DNA of 7,661 nt from Erysipelotrichaceae bacterium (GTDB lineage: Bacteria > Bacillota_I > Bacilli_A > Erysipelotrichales > Erysipelotrichaceae). The stretch spans positions 1-7,661 of the forward strand of contig JAFOMB010000021.1 of the NCBI GenBank assembly GCA_017419065.1, in the 5' to 3' direction. Made by a program: the position numbers and the translations under genes. The notes under the pieces were generated by a model. The model searched no databases. It was given only the letters and a program-made list of their open reading frames with translations, and was not told the origin of the DNA. Position 1 is the first letter of the stretch; every line of letters starts with the position of its first letter. Of this stretch, positions 1 to 6,394 are shown piece by piece.

Positions 1-9
1 ATAAATAAA

Positions 10-15
10 AATAAT
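10..15 (+). promoter_or_regulatory. Possible -10 box for the sensor phosphatase gene
   Basis: AATAAT (5 of 6 matches to TATAAT) sits in an A/T-rich stretch at 1-20. Transcription would begin near 22-23, leaving a leader of about 6 bases before the ATG at 29. The -35 element would fall outside the window, so this rests on one half of a promoter and on A/T-rich composition. It is also possible that the gene is transcribed from further upstream. Confidence 0.3.
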
Positions 16-28
16 GTAGAATTGAGAT

Positions 29-2455
29 ATGGAAGTATATCTGTCTTTAGCCGGTATCGCGCTCATTCCGGTGGCGATCACTGCCATTCTGGAGACGCTG
101 CTGGAAAAGGAAAAGATCAAAGTATCCTATCAGCTGCAGCAGGTCCTCATCGGGATCATTTTCGGCATTGCGGCGATCCTGGCGACAGAGTTCGGTGTCA
201 ATTTCGGAGGGGCTGTCATCAATGTGCGGGATGCCGCACCGCTTTGCGCAGGCCTTATCTTCGGGGCACCGGCCGGTATCATTGCCGGTCTCATCGGAGG
301 ACTTGAGAGATGGTTCGCGGTGCTCTGGGGTGCCGGCTACTATACGAGACTGGCCTGTACTATCTCCACCATCCTGGCCGGTATCATTGCCGCATTACTT
401 AGAAAGCTCTTATATTTCGACAGGATCCCGAATGTCCAGCAGTCGCTGATCATCGGGGCTGTCGTGGAAGTCATCCACATGCTGATGATCTTCATCACCA
501 ATACCAATGACGTGACGGCGGCCTTCCAGTATGTCAAAGCCTGTACCTTCCCGATGATCATCGTCAATACCGCCGCTCTGGCCTTCGCTGTCTTCCTGGC
601 GCTCCGCATCAGTCATCAGGAAGAGGAGTCCCGGCGTCCGGGCAGAGAAGGGGCTGTCCGTTCCCTGTCGACGCAGTTCCGGAGAGTCTTGATCGCCGTC
701 GTCCTGATCGGCTTCCTGGCTACGACGATGCTCAGCCACGCTCTGCAGACACAGATCTCCCGGGAGAATACCCAGAAGACGATCTATCTGGCCCTGGAAG
801 ATGCCAAGAACGACGTCATGGATCAGTGCGATGAAAGGCTTCTCCATGTCAACAGACTGGTCGTCAATGCCCTGGCAGAAGACCCGGATCAGGATCTCTA
901 CCTGCTGAAGGTGCGCTACAACGTCGCTGAGATCGACATCATCGATGAGAACGCCATCGTCGTCAATTCCAGTGAATACAACAATATCGGTTTCAATATG
1001 GCCAAGGGCGGCCGTCAGTCCGGAGAGTTCCTGCAGCTGCTCAGCGAGGGCGGTCCGGAGGAAATGGTCCAGGAGTTCATGCCGACATCCAATGACCCGG
1101 ATCTCTATCTGAAGTACAGCGGTGTCCGTATGGGGACCGGTTTTGTGCAGGTTGCCTTCAACGGCCTTCAGATGAGCGAGGAGATCTCCTCCTTCCTGAA
1201 CAAGGTCGCTGCCAACCGGCACATCGGTGAAAGCGGAAGTCTCCTGGTCCTGGACAGAGGACACGGCATCGTCTCTTCGACCAATGATTCCATCTTCTCC
1301 GGCGGCGCGGATGTCGATATCCAGCTCGACCCTGACGGCAATGAGGAATATACCGTCTATGAGTGCACGATCAATTCCGAGCCTTACTACTACATGTATA
1401 CGACAGCAGAGAACTACTATGTCTTCGGTGTCATCCCGAGGGCAGAAGCTGATTTCAATAAATCCCTGACGACTTATCTGAACGTCTTCACCCAGACTAT
1501 CGTCTCCGGTGTCCTCTTCGCCATGATCTACATCATCATCAAGTCCCTCGTCGTCGACAAGATCCGTACCGTGACCGGTGCTCTGTATAAGATCACCAAG
1601 GGCGATCTGGATACGAAGGTCGAAGTCGATTCGAGCCGGGAATTCATCTGGCTTTCTGCCGGTATCAATCAGACAGTCGATGCCCTGAAACGCTATATCG
1701 CGGAGGCCAATGCCCGTATCGATTCCGAACTGCAGTACGCCAGAGAGATACAGAGTTCAGCTCTGCCTTCTTCGTTCCCGGAGAGAGAGGAATTTGAGAT
1801 CTATGCCCTGATGGATCCGGCCAGAGAAGTCGGCGGAGACTTCTATGACTTCTATTTCGTCGATGACCGGAAGATCGTCTTCCTGGTCGCCGATGTCTCG
1901 GGAAAGGGTATCCCGGCTTCCTTATTCATGATGAGAGCGAAGACGCTGCTGAAGACCTATGCGGAAAACAATATCGCGGTAGCGGATATCTTCACCAATG
2001 CGAACTATCAGCTCTGCGATGGTAATGACGCGGCCATGTTTGTGACGGCCTGGATGGGTTTCCTGGATCTTTCCACCGGGGAACTTCGCTACGCCAATGC
2101 CGGTCATAACCGTCCTCTGCTGAGAAGAAAAGACGGGACATTCGAATACCTCCAGGGTCCTGCCGGATTCGTTCTGGCTGGGATGGAAGGCGTCGTCTAT
2201 AAGGAACAGACGATCACCCTGGAACCGGGAGATGAGATCTTCCTGTACACTGACGGTGTTGTGGAAGCGACAGATACCGAAGGAAAACTCTATGGCGATG
2301 ACAGACTGAAGATGTGTCTGAATGAACATATCGGTGAAGACGCGAAGACGCTTTGCGAGAGCGTCAAATCCGATGTTGATCACTTCTATGAAGGGGCTGC
2401 CCAGTTCGATGACATCACGGAACTGTCCTTCCGCTTCAGGAAGTACTCCCGATGA
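29..2455 (+). CDS. 5TM-LytS sensor / HAMP / SpoIIE-type PP2C protein phosphatase
   Basis: An 808-aa membrane-bound serine/threonine phosphatase. Residues 1-200 are very hydrophobic and carry the 5TMR-LYT pattern of LytS-type receptors (VNFGG, then VRDAAPL near 66-72, then repeated AGIIAGL-like glycine-rich helices). A transmembrane helix at about 219-241 and another at about 487-509 enclose an extracytoplasmic region of about 245 aa, probably a Cache-like sensor. A HAMP linker follows (about 505-558, with TKGDLD), then a PP2C/SpoIIE domain (about 585-805). The expected metal-binding acids are present: GGDFYDF (D604), VADVSGKG (D622), YTDGVVEA (D742) and QFDDIT (D794/D795), so the enzyme should be active. 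Phosphatases of this family usually dephosphorylate STAS anti-anti-sigma proteins in partner-switching pathways; no STAS protein or RsbW-like kinase lies in this window. An in-frame TGA at 23-25 excludes a start upstream of 29. No Shine-Dalgarno is seen. The stop overlaps the next gene by four bases. The family and architecture are secure; the ligand and target are unknown. Confidence 0.93.
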   Translation: MEVYLSLAGIALIPVAITAILETLLEKEKIKVSYQLQQVLIGIIFGIAAILATEFGVNFGGAVINVRDAAPLCAGLIFGAPAGIIAGLIGGLERWFAVLWGAGYYTRLACTISTILAGIIAALLRKLLYFDRIPNVQQSLIIGAVVEVIHMLMIFITNTNDVTAAFQYVKACTFPMIIVNTAALAFAVFLALRISHQEEESRRPGREGAVRSLSTQFRRVLIAVVLIGFLATTMLSHALQTQISRENTQKTIYLALEDAKNDVMDQCDERLLHVNRLVVNALAEDPDQDLYLLKVRYNVAEIDIIDENAIVVNSSEYNNIGFNMAKGGRQSGEFLQLLSEGGPEEMVQEFMPTSNDPDLYLKYSGVRMGTGFVQVAFNGLQMSEEISSFLNKVAANRHIGESGSLLVLDRGHGIVSSTNDSIFSGGADVDIQLDPDGNEEYTVYECTINSEPYYYMYTTAENYYVFGVIPRAEADFNKSLTTYLNVFTQTIVSGVLFAMIYIIIKSLVVDKIRTVTGALYKITKGDLDTKVEVDSSREFIWLSAGINQTVDALKRYIAEANARIDSELQYAREIQSSALPSSFPEREEFEIYALMDPAREVGGDFYDFYFVDDRKIVFLVADVSGKGIPASLFMMRAKTLLKTYAENNIAVADIFTNANYQLCDGNDAAMFVTAWMGFLDLSTGELRYANAGHNRPLLRRKDGTFEYLQGPAGFVLAGMEGVVYKEQTITLEPGDEIFLYTDGVVEATDTEGKLYGDDRLKMCLNEHIGEDAKTLCESVKSDVDHFYEGAAQFDDITELSFRFRKYSR

Positions 2456-3258
2456 AACATAAAACAGTAAGGATCAAGACAGCTTCCGGGAAGATGAAGA
2501 TCATCATCCTGGAAGAGAGAAACAATAAGGAGAAAGTCCCCGGCATCCTCTGGATACACGGAGGCGGCTATGTGACGGGAATGGCCTCCATGGTCTATGC
2601 CTCAGTGGGAAGGCTTCTGGCGAAGACCTATGGCGGAGTCGTCCTTTCACCGGGATACCGCCTGGCACCCATACACCCTTATCCGGCAGCTCTGGAAGAC
2701 TGCTATGCGGCCTTGGAGTATCTTTTTGAACACGCGGAAGAACTCGGGATCGATAAGGAGAAGATCATCGTCGGCGGCGAAAGCGCCGGAGGCGGTCTGG
2801 CGGCAGCTGTGTGCCTCTACGCGAGAGATCAGGGGAAGATCAGGGTGAGGATGCAGATACCGCTCTATCCTATGATCGACTGCTTCGATACACCTTCATC
2901 TATAGACAACCATGGAAGAGTATGGAATACCAGGAGAAATCACTTTGGCTGGAAGGCCTATCTCAAGGACCTCTATGGAAGAAAAGACATCCCTGTCTAT
3001 GCCTCGGCAGCCAGGGAAGAAAATTATGAAGGCATGCCGCCGTGCTATACCTTTGTCCAGGATGGAGAACCCTTCTACCAGGAGACTCTTGATTACGTCG
3101 AAAAACTGAAGAGATCCGGTGTGAAGGCGTCTGTCGATGTCTACCATGGCGATGTCCATGCCTTTGACCTGTTGACACCCTGGACGAAGAGCGTCAAAGC
3201 AGCGCGTGAGAAACTCTGTAAAGAATATGAAAAGATCATCGTGGAGGCTCCTGAATAG
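2452..3258 (+). CDS. Alpha/beta hydrolase, hormone-sensitive-lipase (HSL) family esterase
   Basis: A 268-aa cytoplasmic serine esterase/lipase-like protein with no signal peptide or membrane helix. It carries the HSL-family oxyanion-hole motif HGGGY (residues 36-40), the family stretch YRLAP-HPYPAALED (69-83) and the nucleophile elbow GESAGG with Ser111. The remaining triad residues are probably Asp204 (VQDGEPF) and His236 (GDVHAFD). These enzymes hydrolyse carboxylic esters of small or medium acyl chains; the actual substrate cannot be read from the sequence. The protein lacks the N-terminal cap extension of longer HSL members, which is common in compact bacterial homologues. The ATG overlaps the phosphatase stop (ATGA at 2452-2455), indicating translational coupling, and AGGAAG at 2437-2442 may assist initiation. 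The gene ends inside a terminator-like hairpin, so it is probably the last gene of this unit. Confidence 0.92.
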   Translation: MKHKTVRIKTASGKMKIIILEERNNKEKVPGILWIHGGGYVTGMASMVYASVGRLLAKTYGGVVLSPGYRLAPIHPYPAALEDCYAALEYLFEHAEELGIDKEKIIVGGESAGGGLAAAVCLYARDQGKIRVRMQIPLYPMIDCFDTPSSIDNHGRVWNTRRNHFGWKAYLKDLYGRKDIPVYASAAREENYEGMPPCYTFVQDGEPFYQETLDYVEKLKRSGVKASVDVYHGDVHAFDLLTPWTKSVKAAREKLCKEYEKIIVEAPE

Positions 3259-3270
3259 GGCCTCTTTCCG
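3243..3270 (+). terminator. Terminator-like hairpin spanning the hydrolase stop codon
   Basis: GAGGCTC (3244-3250) pairs with GGGCCTC (3258-3264) to make a 7-bp stem with one G-U pair, around a 7-base loop. A further G-U pair is possible at 3243/3265. A short pyrimidine-rich run (TCTTTCC, 3265-3269 and around) follows. The TAG stop of the hydrolase (3256-3258) lies in the loop and the first base pair. The U tract is poor, so this may be a weak terminator. Its position just before a consensus -10 box supports a transcription-unit boundary. Confidence 0.45.
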
Positions 3271-3279
3271 TTATATAAT
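3251..3279 (+). promoter_or_regulatory. Probable promoter of the YdcF-led operon, perfect TATAAT
   Basis: A perfect -10 consensus TATAAT occupies 3274-3279. At 17-bp spacing the -35 position is CTGAAT (3251-3256), only three matches to TTGACA, so the promoter would depend on its -10 or on an activator. There is no extended -10 TG. The expected transcription start is about 3286, two bases before the ATG at 3288, so the transcript would be leaderless. The -35 region coincides with the loop of the preceding hairpin. Confidence 0.5.
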
Positions 3280-3287
3280 GAATACAA

Positions 3288-4508
3288 ATGATCCGCTTTT
3301 TCACATTGGATAAAAAACCGAAGATCTGGAATATCGCTTTCCTCTCTGTCCTCCTGATAAGCGTTCTTTTTCTGCTTTCCAAAACAGGAAAACTGAGTTT
3401 TCCGCTGATGACAGCTCTGATATCTTCCTATCTTCTCTTATGTATCTTCATACTGGTAAGAGCCTGCCTCCTGCAGCTGCGCTACAACCCGTATTCCTAT
3501 AACGTCATCTACTATATAGGCTTCTCGATCCTTCTGTTCATCATCCTTTTACAGGTCTGGATGACTGTCATCCGCTTCACAAAAGATCCGGGCTACGAGG
3601 ACAGCGTGAAGACCGCCACTCTCTTGGGGATGCTGGCGAGCTCCGGGACGGGTTCCATGCTGTACCTGTTTCCGTTTGCGTTTGCGTATTCTCTGGGACT
3701 CTGCTTCTCCAATCTCATCCTTATAAGGAAAGAAGGAAGGAGTCTTGTGAACCTGCTGGGTGTCATCATGTTCCTCCTGTTAAGCGGCGGTCTCTTCTTC
3801 ATGATCTATGTGGACTGGTACGCGAGCGGCTCTGTCTATGAAGTCATGTTCCATGACATCCTGGTGAATATCTTCGCGGCCGTCTATGTCTATTGCGAAT
3901 GTATGCTTCTGGGAACGATGGCAGCCAATCTGATCGTCACGGAATATCAGCCGGACAAGGATACCGACTTCCTCATCATATTAGGCTGCGGTCTTAAGAA
4001 AGACGGGACGCCGACGCCTCTATTGGCAGGCAGGATAGAACGGGCGCTTTCCTTTTATCAGGAACAGCTGAAAGAGACCGGAAAGAAGGCGACATTCATC
4101 ACCTCCGGCGGTCAGGGAAAAGACGAAGTGATCTCGGAAAGTCAGTCGATGAGAAACTATCTGCTTTCAAAGGGGATCGGGGATGAAGAGATCCTGATGG
4201 AAGACAGATCGACGAATACTTTTGAGAATATGACATACTCGAAGAAGATCATCGATTCCTTCAAAGAAGGAAAGAAGGTCCTCTTCTCTACGACGAACTA
4301 TCACGTCTTCCGCAGCGGTCTCATGGCCAGAAGGGCCGGCATGAAGGCAATCGGTCTGGGAGCGGAGACGAAGTGGTATTTCTGGCCGAATGCTTCGATC
4401 CGGGAATTTGCCGGACTGTTAAAAGAACACAGACTGAAACAGTGTCTCATCCTCCTGGGGATGATCCTCATCTATACCGCACTGACAGCTCTTTCCTACC
4501 TGTATTAG
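3288..4508 (+). CDS. YdcF family (DUF218) multi-pass membrane protein
   Basis: A 406-aa integral membrane protein. Hydrophobic helices occur at about 15-33, 40-62, 72-95, 120-146, 152-176 and 187-216, followed by a DUF218/YdcF (ElyC/SanA-like) domain at about 226-375 and one final helix at about 385-404. DUF218 hallmarks are IILGCGLKKDG-TPLLAGRIERAL (229-254), TSGGQG (272-277), EDRSTNTFENM (305-315) and STTNYHVFRSG (334-344). ElyC and SanA of this superfamily affect envelope integrity and peptidoglycan or shared lipid-carrier metabolism in E. coli; the enzymatic activity of the domain is not established. An in-frame TGA at 3279-3281 makes ATG 3288 the earliest start, and no Shine-Dalgarno is visible. 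It appears to head an operon: the next gene begins 8 bases after its stop. The long, multi-helix N-terminus is typical of Firmicute versions rather than of the short E. coli YdcF. Confidence 0.9.
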   Translation: MIRFFTLDKKPKIWNIAFLSVLLISVLFLLSKTGKLSFPLMTALISSYLLLCIFILVRACLLQLRYNPYSYNVIYYIGFSILLFIILLQVWMTVIRFTKDPGYEDSVKTATLLGMLASSGTGSMLYLFPFAFAYSLGLCFSNLILIRKEGRSLVNLLGVIMFLLLSGGLFFMIYVDWYASGSVYEVMFHDILVNIFAAVYVYCECMLLGTMAANLIVTEYQPDKDTDFLIILGCGLKKDGTPTPLLAGRIERALSFYQEQLKETGKKATFITSGGQGKDEVISESQSMRNYLLSKGIGDEEILMEDRSTNTFENMTYSKKIIDSFKEGKKVLFSTTNYHVFRSGLMARRAGMKAIGLGAETKWYFWPNASIREFAGLLKEHRLKQCLILLGMILIYTALTALSYLY

Positions 4509-4511
4509 GAG
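4507..4511 (+). promoter_or_regulatory. Shine-Dalgarno AGGAG overlapping the upstream stop codon
   Basis: AGGAG begins inside the TAG stop (4506-4508) of the DUF218 gene and lies five bases before the ATG at 4517. This placement selects 4517 rather than a longer in-frame ATG at 4373, which would lie inside the DUF218 gene, and implies coupled translation. Confidence 0.8.
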
Positions 4512-4516
4512 AATTT

Positions 4517-4867
4517 ATGAAGAGAATATCCAATATCCTTTCTATCATCCTTCTCATCCTGTCTACGTATCTGCTCACTCATCCTCTGTTTTTTCTGCAT
4601 GGGATGAAGGAGTGGCCGATGCTTCTTTTCGCCGTCTCTTTAGCGGTGATCGGGATCTCCCTGGTCTTCGATCTGGAAGGTCTTCCTCTGTTTACCGCTC
4701 TTGGCTACGGGATCGGTTTCCTGGCAGCTTTCTACCTTCAAAGCGAAGGAACAGATCCGGGAGGCGGAAGGACGAGCGATCTCTGGATCATCTGGACAGG
4801 TGTCTTTCTCGGTTTCGTTCTGGCAGGAGTCATCTTTGCGCTGATCAGGAAAAGGAGGGGTAAATGA
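4517..4867 (+). CDS. Small four-helix membrane protein of unknown function
   Basis: A 116-aa protein with about four hydrophobic helices (near 5-25, 33-51, 56-75 and 88-110). It starts MKR and ends RKRRGK, so both ends are probably cytoplasmic. A polar, glycine-rich loop at about 76-87 (SEGTDPGGGRTS) separates the third and fourth helices. I do not recognise a family. The gene sits between the DUF218 membrane protein and a hydrolase, with a good Shine-Dalgarno before it and a four-base overlap after it, so it is clearly part of the operon. A membrane partner of the DUF218 protein is an inference from adjacency only. Confidence 0.82.
   Translation: MKRISNILSIILLILSTYLLTHPLFFLHGMKEWPMLLFAVSLAVIGISLVFDLEGLPLFTALGYGIGFLAAFYLQSEGTDPGGGRTSDLWIIWTGVFLGFVLAGVIFALIRKRRGK
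4853..4858 (+). promoter_or_regulatory. Strong Shine-Dalgarno AGGAGG before the second hydrolase
   Basis: A full AGGAGG lies five bases before ATG 4864 and eight bases before the in-frame ATG 4867. Both starts are therefore usable and differ by one methionine. The site is inside the last codons of the small membrane protein and is the best ribosome site in the window. Confidence 0.8.
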
Positions 4868-5745
4868 TGTCACTCGCGAGCTGGTATATCCGTCATAATT
4901 TTTCAAAGGGCGACAAGAAGAGAGATGCGGGACTCACGACGCCGGCAGATGTCGTGCGCTATGACGATATTTCTTACGGAAGAGATCCGAAGTGGAATCT
5001 CCTCGATGTCTACCGCCCGAAGGATGCGGAGGGGAAACTTCCTGTCATCATCAGCGTCCATGGCGGAGGCTGGGTCTATGGCACCAAGGAAGTCTATCAG
5101 TTTTACTGTATGTCTTTAGCCCAAAGGGGCTTTGCGGTCGTGAACTTCAACTACCGTCTCTCTCCGGAACACCGCTATCCTGTCCAGCTGCAGGATACCG
5201 ATGCGGCATTCAAATGGGTCCTGGAACACGAAGAGGAATATGGCTTTGATACCCGCAATCTCTTCGGTGTCGGCGATTCCGCCGGAGGACAGCTTTTATC
5301 CATGTACTGTGCTATCCTGGCTGATCCGTCCCTCGGAGAGAAGTTTCACCTCACTGTTCCCGAGAAACAGTTCAGCGCTGTCGCTTTGAACTGCGGGATG
5401 TATGATCAGAAGACTCCGGAGAAGAAGGATTCCAACAATCTTCTGATCAGCGACATCCTGGGAAAGGGATGGACAGAAGAAGACCTGGATACGATGAGAA
5501 GTGCCAAAGTGATCAAAGAGGGCTTCCCGCCTGCCTTTGTGATGAGTGCCACCGGCGACTTCCTGCGGGAACAGGTGGACATCCTGGTGCCAATACTGGA
5601 GAAGCATCATATCGATCACGAAGTGAAGATCTACGGCAGTGAAGACAACGTCCTGGGACATGTCTTCCATGTGAATGTGAAGAGCGATGACGCCCGTGTA
5701 TGCAACGGCGAAGAATGTGCTTTCTTCAGGAAATACATCTTATAA
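4864..5745 (+). CDS. Alpha/beta hydrolase, HSL / BD-FAE-type esterase
   Basis: A 293-aa (or 292-aa from ATG 4867) soluble serine hydrolase. It has the oxyanion-hole motif HGGGW (66-70), the family stretch FNYRLSPEHRYPVQLQD (95-111), the nucleophile elbow GDSAGG with Ser139, the likely acid Asp232 (SATGDFL) and the likely base His266 (LGHVFH), so the triad looks complete. HGGGW/GDSAGG proteins of this type include carboxylesterases acting on small esters and acetylated or feruloylated carbohydrates; the substrate here is unknown. It has no signal peptide, so it should act in the cytoplasm. It is distinct from the hydrolase at 2452-3258: the N-terminus is longer (about 30 extra residues before the HGGG motif) and motif residues differ. 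The start overlaps the upstream stop, and the next gene begins four bases after its TAA. Confidence 0.92.
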   Translation: MMSLASWYIRHNFSKGDKKRDAGLTTPADVVRYDDISYGRDPKWNLLDVYRPKDAEGKLPVIISVHGGGWVYGTKEVYQFYCMSLAQRGFAVVNFNYRLSPEHRYPVQLQDTDAAFKWVLEHEEEYGFDTRNLFGVGDSAGGQLLSMYCAILADPSLGEKFHLTVPEKQFSAVALNCGMYDQKTPEKKDSNNLLISDILGKGWTEEDLDTMRSAKVIKEGFPPAFVMSATGDFLREQVDILVPILEKHHIDHEVKIYGSEDNVLGHVFHVNVKSDDARVCNGEECAFFRKYIL

Positions 5746-5749
5746 AGTT

Positions 5750-6394
5750 ATGACTGAGAAGATACAGACAGTCGATGTGAAAGGCATCGGCTATATCGAA
5801 AAGATCAAGGGAAGTGAAAACCTCTACTGGGGCATGGACTATACCGGCGGTGACCTCTATGAAGCGGAAGAACTATATACAGACGGACACCGCATAGGCC
5901 ATACCCGCCTGATCATCGTCTCCTATCCGGAAGGACGGGTGATGGAACCCATCCCTGCCAGGAAAGGTCTATACTTCGGAAAACCGGTCTTTTATGAGGG
6001 AAAGATCATCCTGCTCTCCGCGGATTTCCCGAAGGGGGAGATCTTCCTTGATGCCTGTGAAGAAAAGACAGGAAAGATAGAGACTATCGCTGTCATCAAA
6101 AGAGAAGACTTTGAAGACTGCTACAACCTCATGCCGGAAATAGAGCCTTTGATGCTGAGCAGGCAGACAGGAGACGTCTTTGAAGTGCTCTGGCCGGAAA
6201 GGATACGGATCCCGAAGAAGGGCAATGAGACCTTCTGTTTCCGGGATGAAGACCTCTTCTACTTCAGTGCCTGGATAGAAGATCCGGATTACCGTGAAGA
6301 ACTCGTCATAAAAGACAGGGAAGGTCATGAGATCTCCAGGAGATCCGGTTCTCTGATGGATATGCCGGAGGGAAAGAAATGGCTGCTCATCTGA
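5750..6394 (+). CDS. Uncharacterised 214-aa soluble protein
   Basis: A protein I cannot assign to a family. There is no signal peptide or membrane helix. The sequence is acidic and aromatic, and alternates short hydrophobic strands with glycine or charged turns (LYFGKPVFYEGKIILLSADF near residues 74-93, ELVIKDREGHEI near 185-196), suggesting an all-beta fold, possibly propeller-like or sandwich-like. A DLYEAEEL segment lies near 35-42. The start at 5750 was chosen because it begins four bases after the hydrolase stop; an in-frame ATG at 5687 would add 21 residues inside the hydrolase gene. The Shine-Dalgarno is weak, so it is probably read by coupling. It overlaps the acetyltransferase by 16 bases. 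Operon position argues that it is a real gene; its function is open. Confidence 0.8.
   Translation: MTEKIQTVDVKGIGYIEKIKGSENLYWGMDYTGGDLYEAEELYTDGHRIGHTRLIIVSYPEGRVMEPIPARKGLYFGKPVFYEGKIILLSADFPKGEIFLDACEEKTGKIETIAVIKREDFEDCYNLMPEIEPLMLSRQTGDVFEVLWPERIRIPKKGNETFCFRDEDLFYFSAWIEDPDYREELVIKDREGHEISRRSGSLMDMPEGKKWLLI
6367..6372 (+). promoter_or_regulatory. Shine-Dalgarno GGAGGG for the acetyltransferase
   Basis: GGAGGG lies six bases before ATG 6379 and within the last codons of the 214-aa protein gene. It supports the 16-base overlapping start rather than a later one. Confidence 0.75.

Noticed and set aside
410..1264. 284-aa open frame on the minus strand inside the phosphatase gene
   Set aside because: It lies wholly antisense to a well-supported domain-rich gene, has no recognisable motif or ribosome site, and is explained by the codon bias of the + strand gene.
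1922..2383. 153-aa minus-strand open frame over the PP2C domain
   Set aside because: Antisense shadow of a region whose + strand product has all catalytic acids.
3278..3313. 11-codon open frame beginning at ATG 3278, overlapping the DUF218 start
   Set aside because: It sits in the -10 box and would not be in the predicted transcript; no ribosome site and no leader-peptide features.
4373..4867. Longer form of the small membrane protein starting at 4373
   Set aside because: It would overlap the DUF218 coding sequence by 136 bases; the AGGAG at 4507-4511 points to ATG 4517, which gives a clean membrane protein N-terminus.
5687..6394. Longer form of the 214-aa protein starting at 5687
   Set aside because: The extra 21 residues lie inside the conserved end of the hydrolase gene and look like out-of-frame translation; 5750 gives the normal operon spacing.
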